From Stereum hirsutum FP-91666 SS1 (taxonomy: Eukaryota > Basidiomycota > Agaricomycetes > Russulales > Stereaceae): DNA of 64,000 nt. This document shows, in pieces, positions 12,333 through 22,495 of the stretch. Within the stretch, counting starts at the first letter, position 1; the number at the start of each line of letters is the position of its first letter. Location of the stretch: NCBI RefSeq assembly GCF_000264905.1, contig NW_006763134.1, positions 2,394,580 to 2,458,579 of the forward strand. The letters run 5' to 3'. Position numbers and translations under genes: made by a program. The notes under the pieces are model-generated. The model did not search any database and was not told the origin of the DNA. It worked only from the letters and a program-made list of their open reading frames with translations.

Positions 12333-12880
12333 TCAAGCACTAAGATCGGCATCCGAGTTGATCCAGTCAACATAGCTGCTCTCCCATTGACAAGGTAATG
12401 AAGGAATATGGCCGCACTCTCCACCCTCGGAACGGCCGAAAGTGTGTACAACGTCACCCTCGACGTAGATGTACGTTGTCAACGAGGAGAACAACTTGGA
12501 TAACATCTTCGCGTTGGTCATTCCAGACGCCGTAAGGCTAGCGACCTCAGACATTTCCCGGCTTTGAACGGTCCCGAAGAATGGGTAGGAGGAGAGAATG
12601 ATGACTCTGAGTGAAGAAGGAATTGGGATCCTCTCCATGACCGCCATATCCATCACTTTGAGAGGATCGGAGACAATGAGTAGAGAGGAAGGGTCATATC
12701 GAACTTCCAAAAGAGACAGATTAGGTGTGCGCGGGACGATGTTCGATAGGATACAAGGAAGTGGTTCGACGGGCCATATTGTATGCCACAGAGCTTTGCG
12801 TCCCGCGGGACGGCTAAAGAAATTGAAGGTTTCTTCGACCAAGATGGTGCATTGTCGTCGAAAACCGGCTGACTCGCAAT
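12333..12880 (-). pseudogene. F-box-like protein fragment
   Basis: A minus-strand open stretch reads RRQCTILVEETFNFFSRPAG then RKALWHTIWPVEPLPCILS, which resembles the second half of fungal F-box motifs (…AL W..L..L.PLL..LP). About 140 residues of unrecognised sequence follow, ending WESSYVDWINSDADLSA and a stop at 12333. The frame lacks an ATG at its head (the upstream-most start-like codon is TTG) and the first F-box helix is missing. It is either a 5'-truncated relic or the last exon of a gene whose first exons I could not join. Fungi of this group carry many decayed F-box genes. Confidence 0.3.
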
Positions 12881-13268
12881 GACTGCAGCGCTACACAGTG
12901 GCGATATACTTTTCGTTCACCAAAGTACCCCTGGCACTACATCTTTCTTGAATGCAAAGGGATGGACCGCAACGTAACATACAGCCGTACAAAACCAAAA
13001 TCGCCGATGTATAAGCCAAGGAATGAAATGTGGATTTAATGACCTTCTCCTGCCGGTGTCGCGTCAGATCCAAATCGAAGAGGTCGAGCAATAAAACGGT
13101 GCGTAATTTTTTGTACCAATGTGAAGAATAAGCCGATGTCTTTGATCCCTAGACGAACACCGGCCCGTGTACAAGCCTGAAAGGCAAGACGTTCACAACA
13201 AGAATGGTGTGTCCATATCCTATACACCAAAATGTCGAGGCGTCAGTCATCTGGAACCCCTCTCCTTG

Positions 13269-15865
13269 TTACCTGCAGATCGAAGCAGGGCTCACCAACA
13301 TAGACAGACTGCTCAACTATAGCATGCATAGAATATATTTCAGATACAAATACAGGTAGTGCAAGCAGAGGAGGGAGAAGACATACGCAGGGCGATTGAA
13401 AGTTATTTATCTCTCCAGGAGACCCTTCCCCGCGATTGTCCTCTGGATCCTCTTGATCGCGCTTTCGTTTAACTTTAGTTTTGTTCTTGCCTTGAGATCT
13501 GGTATGGGTCTTCGACTGATTTCTGAGTTCATCCCTGCGGCCGCGTGTCCACGTGTGGAGATTCAACCCGAGGTCATGAAGTGTATAACTATCGTTTAGA
13601 AAGGACGAGGCGGATGTCATTGAGAATGGTTCAGAAGACGCGAACGGGTGACAAGACATAGGACAATGACGTACTTTAAATGCATCATAAGTTCTCTATA
13701 AGTGGGTGACGTCCCATCCTCGAATTTCGACAAGTACTGGCAGATGAACTGTAACCCCGGATGCACAATAACTCGATGAGCATCAACGCCAGTGCGACGA
13801 GTGTACGGATATCAGTACGAGTAAAGACGTGCCTGTGTCATAGACTTCCCTTCCGGAGTCTCCCACGTCAATTGTGGGTCCGAGCACGACCCTAACGATA
13901 TCTAAATGAAGCAGTCTAGTCGGCTTAGCGGCTCTCAGCCATACGAGAACAACTCACAACCGTAGGCTTCTCGCCTCCATCCGGACTCTTACCACCTGTA
14001 CCCCTTCCCCATGACTCCCTGCACCACCCATCGCAGTCATACTCACTCCCTGGACTCTCGCAGTGCGAATGCAGCTGCGGAACCCTCGTACCGAGGTCCG
14101 GTACCTTCCAGTCCACAGCTGGGATCATGATGCTGGGATCTACGTTGACTTGATGCATGAGTGAACGAATCGGGTGTGGCGACGCTGGAGGATGAGTTCC
14201 ACGAGCGACGGGCTTGCGAATGGGCGGTTTACGCGTGGTGGAGTTGATATCAGAGTCGACATTCTCAGAATTTGGCGATTGCGCGAATGGCGTCGTGGAA
14301 GAATCTGGTGCCACAGCCGCACGTTTGCGGAGAGGTGGCGTCGGATCTGGACTCCCCGATATGTTCCTACTGGCACTAGCAGCTGGAACCAGCACGGGTG
14401 GTGACCTCGGTCGTAACCAGTGTGAGTGTGATGAAGGGGTAGGAGGTGGAGAACGAGTTGGACGTGCAGCTGGGCTCAGTGGACGTCCATGGGAAGACCA
14501 ATGAGGAGATGGCAACGGCGGTGAGTGTTGTGGTGATGTGGCGTTGGCGCGATTAGGAAAGCGGAGTGCGGTGGGGACGAGGTCAGAGACTATGGAACAT
14601 TCATCATGAGCGAATGTCAATCACAATCATGAGGTGCTGGAGGCAATGCAGAGGAGTAGATCAAAGCTCACTTTTTGCATAGAACACGTCCATGCCTTTG
14701 ACTGCGTCCGCCACAAGGGTACCGAGTAAGCAAGCTTGACTCGGTGTACGCACAGAAGGGGATAGACTAACCCAAATAATTCATCCTCGACTTAGTTCGG
14801 CGTTCACCTTTCGAAATCCATGGGACCCAAACATTGTTACAGTGATAGTGCGGAAGATCGAGAAGTGTTCCAGAGTGACAGCAGTCGAAGATGGCCTGAA
14901 CAAATGTGATCAACAACCAGAACGTCAAAGAAAATGTAGATGGACAGATGGACAGATGGAGACAGAACTGGTGCTCACGGTAAGATGGCTGCCCGTTGGC
15001 AGAGAATCAACGAGTATTCGTTTGAGATCCTGGAAGTGAATGGGTAGTATCAGGATAAAGACGGCCCAGTACACATAGACAACAACGCAGCGTGCATTAT
15101 CAATTATATCCTGTGTGTCAGATGTAATGATTGCTGAAAAATGACAGCGTAATATCAGTTTATTTCCGGGGATGTATGCACGTCCTGGGTTATCCGAGAG
15201 TTGAGAGTATCATGCTCACCTTCGTTCATATTATCTTCTTCGTGGTGGTCTCCTTTCTCCTCCACAGGGATCTGGCGGGAATGTCCACAGTCTACGAGAA
15301 TGCAGAACACAGAGGATATCAATAGTAGGACTATTGGGGAAGTTGTGGGAGGACGCACAGAGTAGCGTGAACCGGTCCTTTGGCATAGCTCCTTCAACTA
15401 AGGCCTGCAACTCCCAACGCTAAAACAACGCGGTGAACTACTCAGCACATTGGAACGAGCGGAGGGAAGCATTCAAGATACGCACGATGTTAACCTCGGT
15501 AGGCTGTAAGCTGTCCTTCGTCTCCGGATCATCCTTCATGATTGTTATATCATCAGGCTGATATTTCAGCTTATCTAGTGCACCAGACCACCGACATTAC
15601 ATCTGTGTCACCCAACGGTAGAAGGTCTAAACTCACCAACTAAAAGTGTCCAGAACGCGTCTACACCGTCGTACGTTCCCGGTAACACCCCGTACTCCCT
15701 ATTACCCTTGTAGCGGATACCGATGAGAAGAGCGCGCCGCTTTGGAGCCCGTTGGGGTTCCGGTTGCCCAGCAGTCTGTACTGGTCGTGACTCCGATTCG
15801 AGTTGGACATTGTGATGTACTGGAAGAAAACCTGAAAGAATGTTCCCTCTGGAATGATGGGACAT
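13269..15865 (-). CDS. Caspase-fold C14 (metacaspase-like) protein 1, thirteen exons
   Basis: CDS complement(join(13269..13316, 13387..13588, 13675..13748, 13833..13901, 13958..14589, 14672..14734, 14808..14895, 14979..15029, 15096..15133, 15220..15291, 15359..15419, 15486..15574, 15637..15865)); phases close at 571 residues. It starts MSHHSRG at 15865. The caspase p20-like part shows RRALLIGIRYKGN, then DDITIMKDD, the catalytic His in YCGHSRQ and the catalytic Cys in AIFDCCHSGTLLDLPHYH. A Pro/Ser-rich linker of about 210 residues (exon 13958-14589) separates this from a conserved C-terminal block, SLGSCSDPQLTWETPEGKSM, FICQYLSKF and INNFQSP. Metacaspases are Cys proteases cleaving after Arg or Lys and are linked to cell death and proteostasis; substrates here are unknown. 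Two donors (at 15095 and 13832) read GC instead of GT, whereas the paralogue at 19062-21722 has GT at both. Confidence 0.82.
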
Positions 15866-16056
15866 TCTCGCACCACGCCGCGCGAAAGACAGAGAAACAG
15901 AAAGGATAAGACGAAGTGGAAGAACGTGAGTGTGTTATGAAGCAACCAGAACGAATCCCAGCCAGTCGGTGTTATGGTCGAGGAAATTCAGGTGGGACTG
16001 ATCGTCAAGCAAGGGGCAGAAACGACATTTCTCGAGATTGACGGGAAGGCGCGGTT

Positions 16057-16078
16057 GATGTATATTTATATATAAACC
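16057..16078 (-). promoter_or_regulatory. AT-rich TATA-like promoter element
   Basis: A palindrome-like TATATTTATATATAAA block lies about 195 bases upstream of the ATG at 15865. It reads as a TATA box in both directions and is the strongest such signal near the first caspase-like gene. Motif and position only. Confidence 0.4.
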
Positions 16079-16905
16079 ACGATGATGCCAATGTTCTCAC
16101 CCCTCCCTTCATAACTCGGCACGCTGTGGTGACGGATCGTGATGGCTATGATTATTTGTGGGCATCAGCCCCACAAGAACCAGCGCTATGTACACCGGTA
16201 ACTTTTCAAGTCGCCATAAGCCTCAACGAAGAAGGAAGAGCGCTCGACGATGCCGGGATGTTCGTCGAAAACGTCTTTCTGACTCCGGGAAAATTGCGCG
16301 ATCTCAGTCCAGCCAGTCAGCAAAGTGAAAAAGCCAGACAGGAAAGAAATGCTGAGAAGGACGGTGCGTCGTTCTCTCCGTGAGCACATTGTTCGGATGA
16401 TGGAGTCGATTCAGCGCGATTCGTGAGCAACGGAAAGATGCGATGAGGAGGAAGTTGTGGATCATCTACCGGCCGGGAACAGCGATCAGCAGCGAGGAAA
16501 TAAATATGACCGTCTCCAGGAGGTTAATGTATCAATTTGATGAAACGAGTAGTGATAGGTCAAGAAAGGGTGAGATCAGTTTGATGCTCAGACTAGGAAC
16601 ACGAGTTTGGATCGATGATGTTCCAGTGTCAGGGTGAGCAGACGCCTGATTCAGAAACTTAAAAAGTGCACCAATTGACACTCAGGAAAATGTTTCGCGT
16701 CGATGAGTTGAGAATCGGGACAACCGCAACAAATATCGCATTGCTGGTTCGACAGCGCAGTCTGAGTATACAATGATCTGTGCGACAGGGCGAGTCAAAG
16801 GAATGAGACGTCAGTTACTATATTAACAGGATGTCCAGGGAATAGAATAAAGACACGATACAATCCAGGAAGTCCGCACGCCACACAAAGTCACACCTCT
16901 GCACC
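16079..16905. other. Spacer between the first caspase-like gene and the glycosylase
   Basis: Two plus-strand open stretches (16126-16383 and 16443-16637) look mildly protein-like (for example GYDYLWASAPQEPALCTPV, and a second ending SLMLRLGTRVWIDDVPVSG). The first begins at GTG rather than ATG, and I could not join them with convincing splice sites. I do not call a gene. Confidence 0.3.
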
Positions 16906-18423
16906 TCACGACTCGATAACTTCATCGTTCGACTCCTCTTCATCTCTTCCCTCAGCCTGCTCTTCTGGCTTCAAAACCTTTCCACCGCCACTCTCCGTCT
17001 CTCTAACCCACTTCCTCAAAACACACCCCTCCTCCTTCCCCAGAGCTCTCCCAGTCTCTGTATTCACGCTCTTGCACCCCTTACATGCTCGCCCATGCGT
17101 CACCATTAGGACATGAAGCGGATATTTGAGGTGAGGCGGGATATGAACGTCGAGGTGCATTTGGGTGTTTACGCGGTCGATGGCGACTTTCGTAGCCTTG
17201 GCCTTCGCTTTCCCCTTCTTCGACGGAGATGCGATCGCGCTGCCCGTCGTTTGTCCCACGTCCTCGGCATCCTCGATGAGTGCAGGGACAGTGACGCTCT
17301 TCGCCCTCGGCACCCATCCTAACACCCGACTGAGCCTGAACACATGCGTATCCACCGCGAAGCTGTCTCGTCCGAGGCAGAACAGCAATACGCAGGCTGC
17401 GGTCTTCGGTCCAACGCCAGGATAGGATACGAGTTCGCGCATGATGGCTTCGTCGGACCAACGCCCTCCTCCCTCGCCACTACCGCCATCCGAGGATTCC
17501 GGCTTGACGTTGACGTCCTCCCCGCCACCCTCCATCAGAAATTGCAGCGAGTACCTCCCCCACTTCTCCTTCACACTCTTCAACAAGCCCTGAATGATCC
17601 CTGCCTTCCGTCTCGCGAGCCCTCCGCTCTTGATGGCTTCGACGACGTCCTCCGTAGGTGCGTTGGCGATGCGCGAAAATTTGTGCTCCTCGGGCGTGAG
17701 ATCTATGGGGATCTTGGCGTCTGGGTCGAGAAGAGCAACCTTGGCCTGGGGCCGTGAGGACGGTGAAGTGGCGGAATGAGACGACGAGGATGAGGTGGAA
17801 GACGGGGTCGAAGGAGGAGTGACGAAGCAAAATGCCGCATCGAGGGACTTCTTCGCGCCCGTCGAGTTCTTGGAGTTCGTATTCTGGCTCAAAATTGTCC
17901 CGATGAGCGCGTCCAAAACGTTCGGACTCCGCCCACATGTCTCCGCAGAATTCTTCGTCATCCCGATGCTGGGTCCCGCTACAGGTTTCCGGACGTGGGC
18001 TTTGCCCGGGTGTGCGGCGGCGAGGATTTGGTAGACTTCCTCGGCTTCGGAGGGAGTTGGGTGTGGGTAAGTCGGGAAGGGGGATGTGGACGAGAATTCT
18101 GAGAGGATTGAGAGCTTTTTGGTGCGTTGGCGGTCTGCTGCGGTAGGCGAGTCTGGATCGATTTTCGTAGAACGTTTGGCAGGTGTAGAAGTGGTCGAGG
18201 CGGTAACGCGTTTGCGTCTGGATGGAGTGGATGGCTCCGGTTTAATTTCTATAGTGGCAGAGTTGTTGGGTTTGCGTCTCTTAGTTGGAGACGGAGCATC
18301 GATAGCGGAAGCAGGGCCAGAGGACAATGAGGACAGCGAAGAAACTGAGTGCGAGCGTGTACGCTTCGTTTCAGGGAGGATATCATCCTCGACCTTGGGA
18401 ACTTTACTGGCATTTTTCGACAT
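16906..18423 (-). CDS. HhH-GPD DNA glycosylase, endonuclease III-like
   Basis: Base-excision repair enzyme predicted to remove damaged bases and nick the strand through a lysine Schiff base. Single exon; from the ATG at 18423 (MSKNASK) it gives 505 residues. The N-terminal 130 residues are Ser/Pro-rich with basic stretches (TKRRKPN, PSRRKR) that could be nuclear signals. The catalytic domain has NVLDALIGTILSQNTNSKN, then the helix-hairpin-helix with the catalytic Lys, YPGVGPKTAACVLLF, then FAVDTHVFRLSRVLGW with the catalytic Asp. These match the K120 and D138 regions of bacterial Nth. The C-terminal HLKYPLHVLMVTHGRACKGC has only ACKGC plus a later Cys, not the C-x6-C-x2-C-x5-C spacing of the classical iron-sulfur loop, so the cluster may be absent or altered. 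Two low-complexity inserts (Ser-rich, about 215-240; Gly/Glu-rich, about 315-335) interrupt the fold. An in-frame leader lies upstream (18424-18564). Confidence 0.88.
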   Translation of the reverse strand: MSKNASKVPKVEDDILPETKRTRSHSVSSLSSLSSGPASAIDAPSPTKRRKPNNSATIEIKPEPSTPSRRKRVTASTTSTPAKRSTKIDPDSPTAADRQRTKKLSILSEFSSTSPFPTYPHPTPSEAEEVYQILAAAHPGKAHVRKPVAGPSIGMTKNSAETCGRSPNVLDALIGTILSQNTNSKNSTGAKKSLDAAFCFVTPPSTPSSTSSSSSHSATSPSSRPQAKVALLDPDAKIPIDLTPEEHKFSRIANAPTEDVVEAIKSGGLARRKAGIIQGLLKSVKEKWGRYSLQFLMEGGGEDVNVKPESSDGGSGEGGGRWSDEAIMRELVSYPGVGPKTAACVLLFCLGRDSFAVDTHVFRLSRVLGWVPRAKSVTVPALIEDAEDVGQTTGSAIASPSKKGKAKAKATKVAIDRVNTQMHLDVHIPPHLKYPLHVLMVTHGRACKGCKSVNTETGRALGKEEGCVLRKWVRETESGGGKVLKPEEQAEGRDEEESNDEVIES

Positions 18424-18564
18424 GGCCAGGTTAGATGTCCACACAGAGTATTGACGCAAACTAAGACTGAGACAAGCGACAGATGAGGGAAGACGAGCAA
18501 GGCGAGCAGAACGCAGCAGACAACGAGCTAAAGCCTGCGAAGAAATGACGGAGGTTAGGGGCAA
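18424..18564 (-). other. AUG-less in-frame mitochondrial-type leader of the glycosylase
   Basis: The glycosylase frame stays open for 47 codons upstream of its ATG, back to a TAA. This stretch encodes an Arg/Leu/Ser-rich sequence with no Asp or Glu (ALARCLLRSARLARLPSSVA, then LRQYS), just what a mitochondrial presequence with a cleavage site after RQY looks like. It contains no ATG; possible starts are TTG at 18564 or in-frame CTG codons. It could be translated from a near-cognate codon to give a mitochondrial isoform. Alternatively it is 5' leader that looks coding by chance. Confidence 0.45.
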
Positions 18565-18602
18565 GTGAAGAAAAAGTTATGTCGCGTCGTGAGGATGCGG
18601 GT

Positions 18603-18609
18603 TTATATA
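18603..18609 (-). promoter_or_regulatory. TATA box of the glycosylase gene
   Basis: TATATAA on the minus strand lies about 40 bases before the 18564 codon and about 180 before the ATG at 18423. A transcript starting about 30 bases downstream would include the AUG-less leader. Confidence 0.45.
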
Positions 18610-19061
18610 GGCTTTTGCGCCTGCGTCGTCGCCGTTGCTGTTAACGAGCTGATCGCCACCGCCGCGTTGCCCAGCATCGGCGACTCGCCACAATGACGCG
18701 GCCACGTGACTATCATTCGTCCCGTAATTCCCCGCCTCGGCGCTTTCCAGCCGTCCTCTTTTGAGCCTCTTCAAGTTCTCTCTCTTTTGTCCCACAACCG
18801 TCTGCGTATCTAAAGTTCAAGACAAGTCCAGTAAGGCTCGGATAGTCATTAAAAAGAGTCCGCTCTTATGTTACAGTAAGTACTGCAGAAGAAAAATTTC
18901 TTAGTCCAATACGTGTTTTATGCAAGTGTGATATGGCTCAAATAAGTAGACACCGTATACCAAAAGTTCAAGCCGAACTCGGAAACGAACATATAAATAA
19001 TGTGTGCTATGGCATCCATGGTAAGCCACCCTGCAGACTGTCTAAGACTCAAAGTTCGAAT
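18610..19061. other. Intergenic, no gene seen
   Basis: Upstream flank of the glycosylase gene and 3' flank of the second caspase-like gene. No frame or RNA gene could be supported. Confidence 0.4.
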
Positions 19062-21722
19062 TTATCGTGCATGTCCTAGACACCCAATATCCCAGGGTGG
19101 GCAGGATGTCCAATCAGTAATCAAGTGCTTCCCTCGACGGCAGAGTAGAGGCGGAAAGAGACTCACTAGTGGTGAGAGACTACTCAACTGCAACATACAA
19201 ATACTATCAGTTGCATGCATTATCAAGAAGATAGAGACATAGAGGAAGGGACGTACATAAGGCGATTGGAAGTTATTCAATTCTCCCTCCCAAGGTTCCT
19301 CGTTGGACCCATCCGTGGAACCCATAGGCTGCTTCGATTTATAGTTACGCGTTTCATCATGTAGCTTTTGTCCGACTTCATAAAGCTTGTAGCTGTAGTC
19401 AAGTCCGTGCCAATTACTTAGTATTGGGAGGTGTGGCACAATATCAAGTGTGCTTGAACGTACTTTATGTGGATCATGAGCTCTTCATAGGTCGGTTGGA
19501 TTCTACCCTTGAACTGTGATAGGTAATCGCATAGGAACTATGGAAAAGAAGGGACATATATCGATGGTCAGCCGTTCATAAGAAGAGTGAATGGACTGGA
19601 GCGTGGAACCGTACATGAGTCATCGAGAGCTGTGAGGCCTCCCATGTCTGCTCCGGATCAGCGCATGAACCCAAAGAAATCTATGTATATTTTCCGCGGG
19701 TAAACAGACCAGAGGACACGATACAGAGCTTTGAATCAATATTTCCGTCCGCTTACAGAAATCGGGGAAAGCTTACGACCGTCGGTGTCCCTTCACCCCT
19801 CGGAACCAAATTTTCACGTTCCCTACATCGTTCACCGCAAGAATACGATGTTGGACTCTGAGTCACTATTCGCAAACTCTCAGCTTCTTGCAGACTTATT
19901 TTTTCCGGCTGAGTCTCCATGTCGTGACCACGGTCGACGTCAACGTCAATTGCCTTATCCATCCTCAATGTGCTCGGTCCACCAGGAAAACGCAGAATCG
20001 AGCCATCGGGACGCATGTTGCGCACAAAGCGTCGCGTCGGATGCATGGAAGTAGGTGGGTGGGTTACTCTACTTCTTGGAACATGCGGTAGGGCCTCCGG
20101 TTCATGTGTATCATGCCTATTGAACGAGTGGTCAGGCACGTGAGAGGCCTGAAGGAACGTTTTGATGAAGGACGTGGAAGGCGTCGGAGGCGGAGTTCGC
20201 ATCGCACGAACTGTTTCTGTAGGGCTGAGAGCTTGAGAGAGGAGACGATTTTCATGTGAGGAAGGGTAGTCTGTTCCCGCGGGATAGTGACCATGGTGTG
20301 GGGACGTGACGTTCCTCCTATCCGGCAGCGTCATTGCGAGGGGAAACCGGAGTGCAGCAACTGACAGTAGAGATGTTCAGTTATCAGTCAAGAGGTTCCC
20401 GATAACAGCCAATGAGTGAGTCAGAGCAAATATCAGAGGGCGAGATGTTGATTGAAAAGGAGATGTGGCGACTTGACCACTCACGAATTCCGCTTTGGAT
20501 GTCCATCTGTCTCGCTATACCCGTCACCCGCCACATTGGAGACTAGTTCAGCAAGTAGAATGTTGAGAGTACGAGACAGAAATATAAAGACGCACTGTTA
20601 CGATTCATCAGTGTTCTCGTTCGGCGTTTTCCTTTGGAGATCCAAGGGACATATACGGCGTTACAATGATAATGCGGAAGGTCGAGAAGCGTGCCAGCGT
20701 GACAGCAGTCGAATATGGCCTATGGTGCAAGATCAGAATCAGTACCTTCCTATAGTACTATTGAGTTGAACAATGCATCGAGGTACGGACTCACAGTGAG
20801 GGTAGCTCCGGAAGGCAAAGGTGAGACCAAAATCTTTTTGAGATCCTGTCAACGCAAAATGATGGCGAAAGTGAACTAATGAAGGTGCAAGAGATAGTAG
20901 TGACTCAGACAGAAAAGACATACATTGTCCAGTATCTCCTTATTATCCATTGTGACAATCGCTTTGATAGGCGGATCATGGATCAGCAGGCAAAAACCAA
21001 CAAATGATTGCGTGAGCTGGCTCACCTTCGTCATAGCCGTCCTCCTCGTGATGGTCTTCAAGTGTGGCTGCCTCCTGACAAGAGTGGCCGCAGACTAGGT
21101 TGGCAGTTTCGAAAAAGACTTGTGTTGGCGCAGTATACACAAGAGGGTGGATGGAGAAAGAAATACGGACAAAGTAACGTTAACCGATCTTCTGGGATCG
21201 CACCTTGAACCAAAGCTTTCAGCTCTCGACGCTGGAGGAAAATTGGTTCAGTTACGTCGGGTAGTATTGATGAACAGGATGGACGCACGATATTGGATTC
21301 CATTGGTTGTAACCTTTCTTCCACACATCCAGCATCGTCTTTCATGACCGTAATATCTTCCTTTCGGTAGCCATATACATCTAATATGTCATACCATATC
21401 CGAGTCGCAGGCCCGTCAGTGCATGTTCACTCGAAGACGAAAGTGTGTATAACAACTCACCAATCAACAGCTTTAGGAACTTATCTACATCATTATGCGG
21501 TTCACTTAACTGACCATACCCCTCGGTATCCTTATAACGTATCCCTATAAGCAATGCTCGCCGGTGGAAAGTCTGGTGGGGTTGTGTATCTGAATCGACT
21601 CGATCCGTCACCAAGATTGAACCAGACATCGTCCCTTCGTCTCTTTCGTCGGCCTCGGTACGAGTACATATGAGTGGCAAAGCGATAGCCGAGACTCTCT
21701 GGCCCATTCGGCTGTGAAACAT
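19062..21722 (-). CDS. Caspase-fold C14 (metacaspase-like) protein 2, paralogue
   Basis: Paralogue of the gene at 13269-15865, same strand and near-identical exon plan. Exons: 21722-21461, 21380-21289, 21231-21171, 21094-21026, 20961-20924, 20845-20795, 20719-20602, 20542-20485, 20360-19777, 19680-19615, 19537-19464, 19416-19257, 19187-19062, about 585 residues. The core reads RRALLIGIRYKDTEGYG, NDVDKFLKLLIDVYGYRK, EDITVMKDD, the catalytic His in FCGHSCQ, and the catalytic Cys in AIFDCCHAGTLLDLPHYH. The tail has SLGSCADPEQTWEASQLSMT and ELNNFQSP. The linker exon aligns with that of the first gene (ALRFP near its start, PTVVS at its end) but is strongly diverged. One junction does not close: the donor used after the Cys exon in gene 1 (GTGAAC) is GAAAAC here (about 20626-20631), and the replacement donor I chose leaves the next junction one base out of phase. 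Either the splice differs or the copy has begun to decay. Confidence 0.75.
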
Positions 21723-22495
21723 TTGATACCTGGCGCTCCAGGCGTGTAGTCACAGCGAAACGAGACGACTTCTGCCAGAGAGAAACTTCAGGATTGCGAG
21801 GAAAGATGAAAGTTAAGACTTTCTGGCTCCGGTCAGTGATATACTCGGGCTATAGGTGAGAAAGATCGCCGGAAGCCGCGCAGGAAGATCGAGCCGTTCG
21901 AGATGCTTTGATGATAATTTGTGTTGCGAACAGCCGCAACAATGCATGCTCCGATGCAGAGCGTTCCACCCCTTCTTACTCCCGCACTTCATGATGTATT
22001 TGTATCCTGATGTCAATGATAGCATCAGTTCGAAGCCACCATCAACCCAGCCAGAGGCTGAAATTTTTCGGGTTTTGACAACGAGAGGACGAGGACAAAG
22101 ATGCGATAGAAGACGGTGTTTTAGCCAATGAGCGCGTCTGTTCGATGCAGTCACCTCTGGAAGTACGAGGACAAACTCAGAGTCGTGAACAAAAAGTCAC
22201 ATATAACACCCCGGAAAGTGTAGACTAAAAGGCATGTCAGTTTCTCCGTGGGCGCATTGTTCGAATGATGATCGGTGGACGCAGTGACCTTTGTGCGCTT
22301 GATGCCCCCTGCGGGCCTGGCAACGGCACGGATCAGCATTTGAACTCTTGCGGTTATGTACCTCGGTGGAACTCCATCATGAGAGCGGTATATATATATA
22401 TATATATATATAGGTTCAAGGCTGAGGTGCTGTTGGGTCTGATCCGCCACAAAGCATATCAAGAAGCAAGAAAGGTGTTTCACCGCTCAAGAGGC
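21723..22495. other. Intergenic region upstream of the second caspase-like gene
   Basis: Holds a (TA)12 microsatellite and otherwise no supported gene. A minus-strand frame at 22154-21813 contains a Cys-rich stretch but starts at GTG and has no recognisable domain. Confidence 0.35.
22389..22412. repeat. (TA)12 microsatellite
   Basis: Twelve uninterrupted TA units just downstream of the ABC transporter stop codon; likely length-variable between strains. Confidence 0.9.

Noticed and set aside
16126..16637. Plus-strand frames that look mildly coding next to the AT-rich promoter block
   Set aside because: The first begins at GTG, not ATG, and no phase-compatible splice joins the two.
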